Assembly (NCBI RefSeq): GCF_008017535.1
Contig: NZ_VRUA01000002.1
Location: 364,035 to 428,034 of the forward strand
Source of the DNA: Ottowia flava
GTDB lineage: Bacteria; Pseudomonadota; Gammaproteobacteria; Burkholderiales; Burkholderiaceae_C
Length of the DNA stretch: 64,000 nucleotides
Reading direction: 5' to 3'
Positions within the stretch are counted from its first letter, which is position 1, and every line of letters begins with the position of its first letter. This document shows, piece after piece, positions 1 through 6,748 of the stretch. Made by a program: the position numbers and the translations under genes. The notes beneath the pieces were generated by a model that worked only from the letters and a program-made list of their open reading frames with translations, searched no databases and was not told where the DNA came from.

Positions 1-116
1 ATCATGACCCCCGCCACCAGGTAGCCCAGGATGGCGGGGAGCTTGAGCCAGCGACAGGCTGTCACTGCCAGCACGGCGGCCAGCAAGTACAGCAGCGTGA
101 GCTCAAGCGCATTCAT
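1..116 (-). CDS. Monovalent cation:proton antiporter (CPA2/KefB-like), N-terminal fragment
   Basis: Only the first 38 codons lie inside the window; the gene runs off the left edge. The visible protein starts MNALELTLLYLLAAVLAVTA and continues as a hydrophobic helix followed by KLPAILGYLVAGV. This resembles the first transmembrane helix and the following conserved loop of KefB/KefC-type CPA2 antiporters, inner-membrane proteins that exchange K+ or Na+ for protons. It is divergent from kdsD, with about 40 bases between the two starts. Family assignment rests on this short stretch only, so the substrate is open. Confidence 0.65.
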   Translation of the reverse strand, partial: MNALELTLLYLLAAVLAVTACRWLKLPAILGYLVAGVM

Positions 117-141
117 CCACGAATGCTACTGGAACGCACTC

Positions 142-147
142 TATAAA
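142..147 (+). promoter_or_regulatory. Possible -10 element (TATAAA) before kdsD
   Basis: TATAAA sits 9 bases before the kdsD start codon in the short divergent region. No convincing -35 hexamer is visible, and the distance would leave almost no leader. Weak prediction. Confidence 0.25.
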
Positions 148-156
148 ATCCCAAGG

Positions 157-1134
157 ATGAGTTTCGACCCTGCCCAGGCACTGCGCTTGGCCCATGAGAC
201 GCTGGCCATCGAGGCTGCCGCCGTGCTCGGCCTGCAACGCAGGCTGAACAGCGACTTTTCGCGCGCCGTAGCCATGGTGCTGGGTGTGACCGGTCGCGTG
301 GTCGTCATGGGCATGGGCAAGAGCGGCCACATCGGCCGCAAGATCGCCGCCACTCTGGCCTCCACCGGCACGCCCGCGATGTTCGTTCACCCTGCCGAAG
401 CGAGCCACGGCGACCTAGGCATGGTGATGCCGGTCGATGTGGTGCTGGCGATCTCCAACAGCGGTGAAGCCGACGAACTCACCACGCTGCTCCCGCTGAT
501 CCGCCGCATGGGCGCACCTCTGGTCGCGATGACGGGCAACCCGCAATCGACACTCGGCCGCAACGCCGACCTGGTGCTGGACAGCAGCGTCGAGCGGGAG
601 GCCTGTCCCCTAAACCTTGCCCCGACGGCGAGCACCACCGCCCAAATGGCCTTGGGCGATGCGCTTGCCATGGCGCTGCTGGATGCGCGCGGTTTCAAGA
701 CCGAGGACTTTGCGCGTTCGCACCCCGGTGGCGCCTTGGGGCGCCGCCTGCTGACCCGCGTAATGGACATCATGCGCAGTGGCGAGGCCGTGCCACGCGT
801 GGGGCCGGAGGCGGACTTCAGTGTGCTGATGCGGGAGATGACGCGCAAGGGCCTGGGCGCGTCGGCCGTCGTCGACGACGATGGCCGAGCCCTGGGCATC
901 TTCACCGACGGCGATCTGCGTCGCTTGGTGGAAACCGGGCGCGATCTGCGTGCTCTGACGGCCCGTGAAGTCATGCACGGCACCCCACGGCATGTCCGTT
1001 CCGACGCTCTGGCCGCGGAGGCAGCCAAGCTGATGGAGCAGCACCGCGTCACCGTGCTGCTGGTCCACGATGCCGACGGCAGGTTGGTCGGGGCCATCAA
1101 CAGCAACGACCTCATGCGTGCGAAAGTGATCTGA
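157..1134 (+). CDS. kdsD: Arabinose-5-phosphate isomerase (KdsD/KpsF family)
   Basis: Converts D-ribulose 5-phosphate to D-arabinose 5-phosphate, the first step of Kdo synthesis for LPS, in the cytoplasm. The 325-residue protein has an N-terminal SIS sugar-isomerase domain (GMGKSGH near residue 53, HPAEASHGD near 78-86, SNSGEADE) and two CBS domains from about residue 205 to the end. Length matches the family (about 325-330). The open frame extends upstream to base 31, but that part overlaps the divergent antiporter gene, and the family-like start MSFDPAQALRLAHETL at 157 is preferred. The stop overlaps the start of kdsC (TGATG), so the two are probably translated together. Confidence 0.93.
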   Translation: MSFDPAQALRLAHETLAIEAAAVLGLQRRLNSDFSRAVAMVLGVTGRVVVMGMGKSGHIGRKIAATLASTGTPAMFVHPAEASHGDLGMVMPVDVVLAISNSGEADELTTLLPLIRRMGAPLVAMTGNPQSTLGRNADLVLDSSVEREACPLNLAPTASTTAQMALGDALAMALLDARGFKTEDFARSHPGGALGRRLLTRVMDIMRSGEAVPRVGPEADFSVLMREMTRKGLGASAVVDDDGRALGIFTDGDLRRLVETGRDLRALTAREVMHGTPRHVRSDALAAEAAKLMEQHRVTVLLVHDADGRLVGAINSNDLMRAKVI

Positions 1135-1709
1135 TGAGGCCAAGCATGCATTGGCCACCCGATACGCTGCTGGCGGCGCAAGGCATTCGCGTCGTCTTCT
1201 TTGACGTCGATGGCGTATTGACCGACGGGGGTCTGTATTTTTCCGCTGAGGGTGAAACGCTGAAGCGTTTTCATACCCTTGACGGCCATGGGATCAAATT
1301 GCTGGCACAGGCTGGCATTGTGCCGGCAGTCATCTCCGGCCGTGACTCCGCCGCGCTGCGCAAACGGCTTGGCGCGCTGGGGGTATCCCATGCCCGACTG
1401 GGCACTGAGGACAAGTTGCCGGCTGCCGAAGCGCTGCTGGCCGAATTGGGCCTCACGTGGCAGGAGGCGGCAGCGATGGGCGATGACTGGCCAGATTTGC
1501 CCGTGATGGCGCGTGCTGCCTTTTCCTGCGCGCCGCCGGGTGCTCACGCCGAGGCATTGGCGGTAGCGACCTACGTAACCCGGGCCCGTGCCGGCGAGGG
1601 GGCTGCGCGCGAGCTGTGCGACCTGTTGCTGGTGGCGAGTGGACAGTACGACCGCCTGCTGAACACCCATCTTCAGATCGGCCTGGCTGACACGGAAAGC
1701 TCGACATGA
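1134..1709 (+). CDS. kdsC: 3-deoxy-D-manno-octulosonate 8-phosphate phosphatase (KdsC)
   Basis: Hydrolyses Kdo 8-phosphate to Kdo, the step after Kdo-8-P synthase in LPS core synthesis. The 191-residue protein is a capless HAD phosphatase (type C0): FFDVDGVLTD at residues 22-31 carries the nucleophile D24 and acid/base D26, SGRDSAALRKR is motif II, and GDDWPDLPVM is the acidic motif IV. Length fits KdsC (about 180-190). It overlaps kdsD by one base and lptC by four bases (ATGA), which points to one transcript. Start 1134 is chosen from the overlap with kdsD. Confidence 0.93.
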   Translation: MRPSMHWPPDTLLAAQGIRVVFFDVDGVLTDGGLYFSAEGETLKRFHTLDGHGIKLLAQAGIVPAVISGRDSAALRKRLGALGVSHARLGTEDKLPAAEALLAELGLTWQEAAAMGDDWPDLPVMARAAFSCAPPGAHAEALAVATYVTRARAGEGAARELCDLLLVASGQYDRLLNTHLQIGLADTESST

Positions 1710-2335
1710 CCGAATCGCGCCTGATGCGCATTGGCCGCGACCAGCTTTCGACTTGGTTGCCTGCCCTGTTGATGATGCTGTTCGCCCTTGGGACTTGGTG
1801 GCTCGTGCGCAGCGCGCCCAAGTTCGCAACCGATGCGCAGCCTCGCGCCGTGTCCAAGGAGCCGGATTACTTTATGCAGCAGTTCCGGGTGCGCAGCTTC
1901 GACGCCAACGGTCGCATGACGTCCGATCTCACGGGCGTGGAGGGTCACCATTTCCCTGTCACCGATACGCTGGAGGTCAAGGATCCGCATATGCGCTCGA
2001 TCGACGCACGGGGGCGCGTCACGGTCGGCACCGCATTGCGCGGCGTTTCGAACAGCGATGGTTCGGAAATTCAGCTCTACGGCAACGCGGTGGTGGTGCG
2101 CGAGCCGATCACCCGCCCGGATGGCACCGTCGTGCCGCGCTTGGAGTTCCGCGGCGACTATCTGCATGCGTTTGTCGACGAAGACAGGGTGAGCTCCGAC
2201 AAACCCGTCGAATTGCTGCGCGGCACCGACCGCTTCGTGGGCGACCAGTTCGAGTACAACGACAAGACCGGCGTTGCCCAGCTGAAGGGGCGGGTACGCG
2301 GCGTGCTGCAGCCCAAGCCTTCGGCCAAACCCTAG
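1706..2335 (+). CDS. lptC: LPS export system protein LptC
   Basis: LptC is a bitopic inner-membrane protein that passes LPS from the LptBFG transporter to periplasmic LptA. The 209-residue protein has a short cytoplasmic N-terminus, one transmembrane helix (about residues 17-34) and a periplasmic beta-rich domain with EPDYFMQQFRVRSFDANGRM, typical of the LptC/YrbK family. Its start overlaps the kdsC stop (ATGA). In many proteobacteria lptA and lptB follow directly; here an SDR gene follows instead, so these must be elsewhere if present. Confidence 0.9.
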   Translation: MTESRLMRIGRDQLSTWLPALLMMLFALGTWWLVRSAPKFATDAQPRAVSKEPDYFMQQFRVRSFDANGRMTSDLTGVEGHHFPVTDTLEVKDPHMRSIDARGRVTVGTALRGVSNSDGSEIQLYGNAVVVREPITRPDGTVVPRLEFRGDYLHAFVDEDRVSSDKPVELLRGTDRFVGDQFEYNDKTGVAQLKGRVRGVLQPKPSAKP

Positions 2336-2340
2336 CCTGA

Positions 2341-3135
2341 ATGCGCTCGGGCCAGCCCCCACCCCCGTTGGCGTTCATCACCGGCGCATCGAGCGGCATC
2401 GGACAGGCATTGGCGCTGCGCTACCGACAGGCGGGCTGGCGCGTCGCCCTGATTGCGCGCCGCAAAGAGGCCATGCAGGCCTGGACGCTGGCCCAGGGTT
2501 GGTCACCTGACTGCTTCAGGATCTATGCTGCAGACGTGTCGGCGCCGGATGAGGTCATCGCCGCTGCGCAGGCGTGTCTGGCCGAGCAAGGGTTGCCCGA
2601 CGTTGTAATCGCCAACGCGGGCATCAGCATTGGCATGGACACCGCCGAACACAGCGACCTTGACGTCATGTCACGCACGCTGGCGACCAACAACATCGGC
2701 ATGGCAGCGACATTCCACCCATTCGTGGCGCCCATGCGTCAGCGTGGCAGTGGACGACTTGTAGGCATCGCCAGCGTCGCAGCCGTTCGTGGCCTACCCG
2801 GTCACGGGGCGTACTGCGCCAGCAAAGCCGGCGTCGTCAGCTACTGCGAGAGCCTGCGCGGCGAACTGCGCGGTTCGGGTGTCAAGGTGTTGACGATCGC
2901 CCCTGGCTTCATAGACACGCCGCTCACTCGGGGCAACCGCTATCCGATGCCTTTCCTGATGTCTGCACCTGCATTTGCCAACCAGGCCTTTCGCGCCATC
3001 CAGGCTGGCCGGAGCTACTGCGTCATTCCCTGGCAGATGGGCGTGGTCGCCAAGTTGATGCGCGCACTGCCCAATGCCATGTTCGATCGGCTGATGCACG
3101 GTCGAGGGCGCAAAGCGCGCGAGGGCGAGGTTTGA
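2341..3135 (+). CDS. Short-chain dehydrogenase/reductase
   Basis: A 264-residue classical SDR oxidoreductase. The NAD(P)-binding motif TGASSGIG is at residues 14-21, the structural NAG is in VVIANAGIS, and the catalytic Tyr-Lys pair is in GAYCASKAG. The segment IAPGFIDTPLT is the usual post-active-site loop. The C-terminus (QMGVVAKLMRALPNAMFDRLM) is amphipathic and could lie against the membrane, as in DltE-like or lipid-acting SDRs. It starts six bases after lptC and is likely part of the kdsD-kdsC-lptC transcript. The substrate cannot be read from the sequence. Confidence 0.85.
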   Translation: MRSGQPPPPLAFITGASSGIGQALALRYRQAGWRVALIARRKEAMQAWTLAQGWSPDCFRIYAADVSAPDEVIAAAQACLAEQGLPDVVIANAGISIGMDTAEHSDLDVMSRTLATNNIGMAATFHPFVAPMRQRGSGRLVGIASVAAVRGLPGHGAYCASKAGVVSYCESLRGELRGSGVKVLTIAPGFIDTPLTRGNRYPMPFLMSAPAFANQAFRAIQAGRSYCVIPWQMGVVAKLMRALPNAMFDRLMHGRGRKAREGEV

Positions 3136-3198
3136 CTTCCATGCGCAAGCATGCAGCGCACTGGACACACCCTTTGGACGGATTAAGCGTCACCCACG

Positions 3199-3221
3199 AA
3201 AAAGGCCCCTAAGGGGCCTTT
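3199..3221 (-). terminator. Rho-independent terminator of the RNA-binding protein gene
   Basis: AAAGGCCCC and GGGGCCTTT form a 9-bp stem with a TAA loop. On the minus strand it is followed by five T residues, the expected form downstream of the RRM gene that ends at 3259. On the plus strand the T-run is only three long, so it may also weakly end the lptC-SDR transcript (convergent genes). Confidence 0.85.
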
Positions 3222-3258
3222 CAGTGCGCGTATCGCAGACGTGAGATTCGACGAACGA

Positions 3259-3843
3259 TCAATAGTCGTCGCCACCGTCGCGGCCGCCACCGTCGTAACG
3301 GTCGTCGCGGCGACCGCCGCCACCACCGTAACCGCCTTCGCGACGACCACCGCCAGCGCCACCGCCACGCGGACCTGCGCCATAGGGGCTGCGGAAGCTG
3401 CCATCGCCGCCACCGCCATCACGGCTGCCACCGTAGCCACCGCCGCCTTCGCGACGACCGCCACCGTAACCGCCGCCGCCGCCTTCGCGACGACCACCGC
3501 CGTAGCCGCCACCGCCACCGCCACCGTAACCACCACCGCCACCACCGTAGCCGCCACCGCCACCGCCGTACCCACCGGAGCGGGGAGGACGTGCTTCCAT
3601 CGGGCGTGCTTCGTTCACGACCACGTTGCGGCCGCCCAGCGACTGACCGTTCATGCCGTTGATGGCGGCTTGCGCCTCATCATCGCTGCCCATTTCGACG
3701 AAACCAAAGCCCTTGGAGCGACCGGTATCGCGCTCCATCATCACCTTGGCGCTCGTGACCGAGCCAAACTCGGCAAAGGCTTGCTCCAGATCGGCGTCGC
3801 GCACCGAATACGGCAAGTTGCCGACGTACAGTTTGTTGCCCAT
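3259..3843 (-). CDS. Glycine-rich RRM RNA-binding protein
   Basis: A 194-residue protein with a single RRM fold in residues 1-85 (RNP2 LYVGNL at 5-10, RNP1 KGFGFVEM near 45-52) and a long tail of YGGGGGG, GGGRREGG and GGRRDD repeats. This is the architecture of bacterial/cyanobacterial Rbp-type and plant GRP-like RNA-binding proteins; the RGG/GYG tail suggests further RNA contact or condensate formation. Start at 3843 is set by AGGAG at 3853-3857 and the family start MGNKLYVGNLPY; the frame extends 8 codons further without support. The codon-repetitive tail (3270-3590) explains the repetitive DNA there. Monocistronic with its own terminator. Confidence 0.93.
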   Translation of the reverse strand: MGNKLYVGNLPYSVRDADLEQAFAEFGSVTSAKVMMERDTGRSKGFGFVEMGSDDEAQAAINGMNGQSLGGRNVVVNEARPMEARPPRSGGYGGGGGGYGGGGGGYGGGGGGGYGGGRREGGGGGYGGGRREGGGGYGGSRDGGGGDGSFRSPYGAGPRGGGAGGGRREGGYGGGGGRRDDRYDGGGRDGGDDY

Positions 3844-4204
3844 TAAACAGGGACTCCTCAAAGACAAAAGAAAAGCGATGGAGTCCGCAAACCGCCTTCG
3901 ACGAAGCTGCGCTGGGCCGGCAAGGAAGGGAGACTGACTGAGTTCACCGCAAAGACCACAAGATGTGCCAAGTGCACATGGCCAGAATTATGCGGCAGAA
4001 CGCCCAAAGTCAAGCATCCGGATAATCCCCGACCAAAATAAATGGCTATTCGGCGCTGGGGCCTGTTGTACGCGCGACACGCCAGGCGCCTAGAATGCGC
4101 CTCCCGCGCCCGCCTTGCCCGGCCCCGAACTGCCAAAAAAGCGTTTCTGCCCCTGGCTCCGCCGCCCGCTTCGACTCACCCTCTTCCCAGAAATCAAGCA
4201 CCGG
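3844..4204. other. Divergent intergenic region between the RRM gene and the GDT1-family gene
   Basis: About 360 bases without a convincing gene. It must hold the promoter of the RRM gene (minus strand, AT-richer near 4020-4050) and of the transporter gene. On the plus strand TAGAAT at 4091-4096 with TTGTAC at 4066-4071 could be a promoter, but the 19-base spacing is long. I looked for the GGGGAGUA-type core of the yybP-ykoY manganese riboswitch because of the downstream family and did not find it. Confidence 0.4.
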
Positions 4205-4774
4205 ATGGAAGCCTTTCTGATATCCACAGGCATCGTCGCCCTCGCCGAAATGGGCGACAAGACCCAGTTGCTGTCCCTGATCCTCGCCGCACGCTTTCGC
4301 AAGCCTTGGCCGATCGTCCTCGGCATCCTGGTCGCCACGCTGGTCAACCACGCGCTGGCTGGGGCGGTGGGCAGTTGGGTAACCACCTTTCTTGGGCCCG
4401 ACGTGCTGCGCTGGGTGTTGGGGTTGTCGTTCATCGCCATGGCGATCTGGATGTTGATTCCCGACAAGTTGGACGACAGCGACACCCCCTCCAGCACCGG
4501 CAGCCTGGGCGTCTTTGGGACCACGGTGGTCGCGTTCTTCCTTGCCGAGATGGGCGACAAGACCCAGATCGCCACCGTGGCCCTCGCCGCGCAGTACAAG
4601 GCCTGGTTCGCCGTGGTGGCGGGCACCACCCTGGGCATGATGCTGGCCAATGCGCCCGTCGTCTGGTTTGGCGACAAACTGGTCAAGAAGGTGCCCATCC
4701 GCGTGGTGCACACGGTGTCGGCGGCCATTTTTGCAGCACTGGGTGTAGTAGCACTGATCGGCTGGGGGCAGTAA
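4205..4774 (+). CDS. GDT1/TMEM165 (UPF0016) family cation transporter, probable Mn2+ exporter
   Basis: A 189-residue integral membrane protein with the two inverted copies of the family signature E-x-G-D-K-(T/S): LAEMGDKTQLL near residue 15 and LAEMGDKTQIA near residue 116. These acidic motifs line the cation path. Known bacterial members of the family export manganese; others are proposed Ca2+/Mn2+ antiporters. About six hydrophobic helices are visible in two halves joined by a polar linker (KLDDSDTPSSTGS). Start at 4205 begins MEAFLISTGIVALAEMGDKTQ as in the family; the upstream frame is not supported. Monocistronic by context. Confidence 0.88.
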   Translation: MEAFLISTGIVALAEMGDKTQLLSLILAARFRKPWPIVLGILVATLVNHALAGAVGSWVTTFLGPDVLRWVLGLSFIAMAIWMLIPDKLDDSDTPSSTGSLGVFGTTVVAFFLAEMGDKTQIATVALAAQYKAWFAVVAGTTLGMMLANAPVVWFGDKLVKKVPIRVVHTVSAAIFAALGVVALIGWGQ

Positions 4775-4791
4775 GGCGCCGCCTGGCGCGC

Positions 4792-4797
4792 TATACT
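4792..4797 (+). promoter_or_regulatory. -10 element (TATACT) of the metX leader
   Basis: TATACT ends 7 bases before the predicted riboswitch aptamer, so transcription would start at about 4804, the base of aptamer stem P1. A good -35 hexamer is not evident around 4769-4774. Confidence 0.5.
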
Positions 4798-4804
4798 GAC
4801 CCTT

Positions 4805-4858
4805 CAGCGCCGATTTGCCTCAGCTTGCGGGCGCTCAATAAATTCCGCTAAAACCGAG
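4805..4858 (+). ncRNA. SAM-II riboswitch aptamer upstream of metX
   Basis: The segment keeps the conserved order of SAM-II: GCGCCGATTT, then CTTGCGGGCGC, ATAAAT and GCTAAAA. Stem P1 pairs AGCGC (4806-4810) with GCGCT (4831-4835). The pseudoknot pairs GCGG (4827-4830) with CCGC (4845-4848), the same positions that pair in the known metX-type SAM-II RNA, but with different bases. CTC (4819-4821) can also pair with GAG (4856-4858). SAM-II aptamers bind S-adenosylmethionine and repress metA/metX. Assignment is from memory of the consensus; a covariance-model scan would confirm it. Confidence 0.85.
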
Positions 4859-4868
4859 CGCATGAAAG

Positions 4869-4900
4869 ACCCGGCGCCGTTTTGGCGAACCGGGTTTTTT
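4869..4900 (+). terminator. Terminator hairpin in the metX leader (expression platform)
   Basis: ACCCGG-CGCC (4869-4878) pairs with GGCG (4884-4887) and CCGGGT (4890-4895), with an AA bulge, followed by six T residues (4895-4900). It lies between the SAM-II aptamer and the metX start. GCGCCG (4807-4812) in the 5' strand of aptamer stem P1 is exactly complementary to CGGCGC (4872-4877) in the terminator arm, so the two structures are mutually exclusive. This suggests SAM-induced transcription termination. Confidence 0.75.
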
Positions 4901-4909
4901 GTTGCCACC

Positions 4910-6103
4910 ATGTCGTTCATCGTTTCGCCGCAAACCCTGCAGTTCGACGCACCGCTGCCCTTGCAGAGTGGCGCGTCGATCCGCGGCTATTCGCTCACCT
5001 ACGAAACCTACGGGCAGCTCAACGCCGCGCGCGACAACGCGGTGCTGGTCTGCCACGCGCTCAATGCGTCGCACCACGTCGCCGGCACGCACGAGGGCCA
5101 GCCGCGCAGCGAAGGCTGGTGGGACAACATGATCGGCCCGGGCAAGCCGGTCGATACCAACCGCTTCTTCGTCATCGGCGTCAACAACCTGGGCTCATGC
5201 TTCGGCAGCACCGGGCCGATGCACACGAACCCCGACACCGGCCGCGTCTACGGCGCCGACTTTCCGGTGGTCACGGTCGAGGACTGGGTCAACGCGCAAG
5301 CCCGCCTGCTCGATGCGCTCGGCATCCAGCAGTTGGCGGCCGTCATGGGCGGCAGCCTCGGCGGCATGCAGGCGCTGTCGTGGGCGCTTCAGTACCCCGA
5401 CCGCATGCGCCACGCTGTGGTGGTGGCCAGCGCGCCCAATCTGTCGGCCGAAAACATCGCGTTCAACGAGGTGGCGCGCCGCGCCATCGTCACTGACCCC
5501 GATTTCCACGGCGGCAACTTCTACGACCACGGCGTCGTGCCCAAGCGCGGACTGCGCATTGCGCGCATGGTCGGGCACATCACCTACCTCTCGGACGATG
5601 TGATGAACGAGAAATTCGGCCGCCAGCTGCGCGACGCGGTGGCCGAGAACGTCAACGGCTACCGCTTCAGCACGCAGGACGTCGAGTTCCAGATCGAAAG
5701 CTACCTGCGCCACCAGGGCGACAAGTTCAGCGACTATTTCGACGCCAATACCTACCTGCTGATCACGCGCGCACTCGACTATTTCGACCCGGCGCGCGCC
5801 TTTGGCGGGGACCTCACGCAGGCGCTGGCGCGTGCAACGGCCAAGTTCCTGCTGGTCAGCTTCACCACCGACTGGCGCTTTTCGCCAGCGCGCAGCCGCG
5901 AGATCGTCAAGGCGCTGCTGGAGAACGACCGCGACGTCAGTTACGCCGAGATCGACGCGCCCCACGGGCACGACGCCTTCCTGCTGGAGGATTCGCGTTA
6001 TCTGAACCTTGTCAGATCCTATTTTGATAGCATGCTGCGCGCACCTGATAAGGGCCAGACGCCAAAAACGCATGAAACTCAGGCAACGGGAGTGCACTCA
6101 TGA
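4910..6103 (+). CDS. metX: Homoserine O-acetyltransferase/O-succinyltransferase (MetX)
   Basis: Acylates L-homoserine in the first committed step of methionine synthesis. The 397-residue protein is an alpha/beta hydrolase: nucleophile S149 in GGSLGG (147-152), catalytic Asp in the TTDWRFSP loop, and His in [10 protein letters not shown]. Start 4910 ([12 protein letters not shown]) is preferred because the in-frame ATG at 4862 lies before the terminator hairpin; no strong ribosome site precedes either. The last 20-25 residues (after SYFDSM) are encoded by a copy of the dispersed repeat and are not expected in the family. The gene overlaps metW (ATGA), and the pair is a known operon. Confidence 0.95.
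   Translation: MSFIVSPQTLQFDAPLPLQSGASIRGYSLTYETYGQLNAARDNAVLVCHALNASHHVAGTHEGQPRSEGWWDNMIGPGKPVDTNRFFVIGVNNLGSCFGSTGPMHTNPDTGRVYGADFPVVTVEDWVNAQARLLDALGIQQLAAVMGGSLGGMQALSWALQYPDRMRHAVVVASAPNLSAENIAFNEVARRAIVTDPDFHGGNFYDHGVVPKRGLRIARMVGHITYLSDDVMNEKFGRQLRDAVAENVNGYRFSTQDVEFQIESYLRHQGDKFSDYFDANTYLLITRALDYFDPARAFGGDLTQALARATAKFLLVSFTTDWRFSPARSREIVKALLENDRDVSYAEIDAPHGHDAFLLEDSRYLNLVRSYFDSMLRAPDKGQTPKTHETQATGVHS
6018..6076 (+). repeat. Dispersed repeat copy inside the 3' end of metX
   Basis: TTTTGATAGCATGCTGCGCGCACC followed by an AAGGGCCAGACGCCAAAAA block matches the layout of the intergenic repeat (TAGCTGC.TGCGCA, then a G/C-rich block, then an A-rich end). It encodes the non-conserved MetX tail. 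Confidence 0.6.
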
Positions 6104-6684
6104 GCGACACCGCTGTGCTCCGCTCGATCGCCCGGCTGGTGCCTGAAGGCTCGCGCGTGCTCGACCTGGGCTGTGGCGACGGCGCCCTGCTCGACCTGCT
6201 CACGCGGGAAAAGGGCTGCACTGGCTACGGCATCGAGATCGACGACGACAACGTACTCGCCTGCGTGCAGCGCGGCATCAACGTGCTGCAGCTCAACCTG
6301 CACCAGGGGCTGAAAGCGTTCCAGGACCAGAGCTTTGACGTCGTCCTGCAGATCGACACCTTGCAGCACCTGCGCAACGCCGAAGTCATGCTGCGCGAAA
6401 CCGCCCGCGTCGGCCGCATGGGCATCGTCGCCTTCCCCAACTTCGCCCACTGGCCCAATCGCCTGTCGGTGTTGCGCGGGCGCATGCCGGTCACGCGTCG
6501 CCTGCCCTACCAGTGGTACGACACGCCGAACATCCGCGTCGGTACCTATCGCGACTTTGACGCGCTGGCGCGCAAGAACGGCTTGCGCGTGCTCGACAGC
6601 TTTGGCCTGCAGGACGGCCACGAGGTGCGCACACTTCCCAACCTGCGTGCGGCCACGGCGGTGTTCAAGCTCAGCGGAAGTTGA
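6100..6684 (+). CDS. metW: Methionine biosynthesis protein MetW
   Basis: A 194-residue class I SAM-methyltransferase-like protein that acts with MetX; in several proteobacteria both are needed for homoserine acylation. The SAM-binding motif [15 protein letters not shown] is near residues 20-34, and the family-typical segments [22 protein letters not shown] and [19 protein letters not shown] are present. Full length for the family. Start overlaps the metX stop by four bases, so translation is probably coupled, and it shares control by the upstream riboswitch. Confidence 0.94.
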   Translation: MSDTAVLRSIARLVPEGSRVLDLGCGDGALLDLLTREKGCTGYGIEIDDDNVLACVQRGINVLQLNLHQGLKAFQDQSFDVVLQIDTLQHLRNAEVMLRETARVGRMGIVAFPNFAHWPNRLSVLRGRMPVTRRLPYQWYDTPNIRVGTYRDFDALARKNGLRVLDSFGLQDGHEVRTLPNLRAATAVFKLSGS

Positions 6685-6689
6685 ATGCC

Positions 6690-6745
6690 ATCTGGCTGAA
6701 GCGCTTGTGCAGCGAGCGCAAGCAGCTACTGTTTCCATAGTGACG
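6690..6745 (-). repeat. Dispersed intergenic repeat copy
   Basis: Read on the minus strand: an ATGGAAACAG lead-in, then TAGCTGCTTGCGCT, then a degenerate tail. It fills the gap between metW and the amidase gene. Confidence 0.7.
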
Positions 6746-6748
6746 ACG

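Noticed and set aside
3260..3590. Repetitive DNA resembling a short tandem or CRISPR-like array
   Set aside because: The periodicity is explained by Gly/Tyr/Arg codons of the RRM protein tail; there are no uniform repeats with unique spacers.
4020..4204. Possible yybP-ykoY manganese riboswitch before the GDT1-family gene
   Set aside because: The conserved core sequence of that riboswitch was not found; only a weak promoter-like pattern is present.
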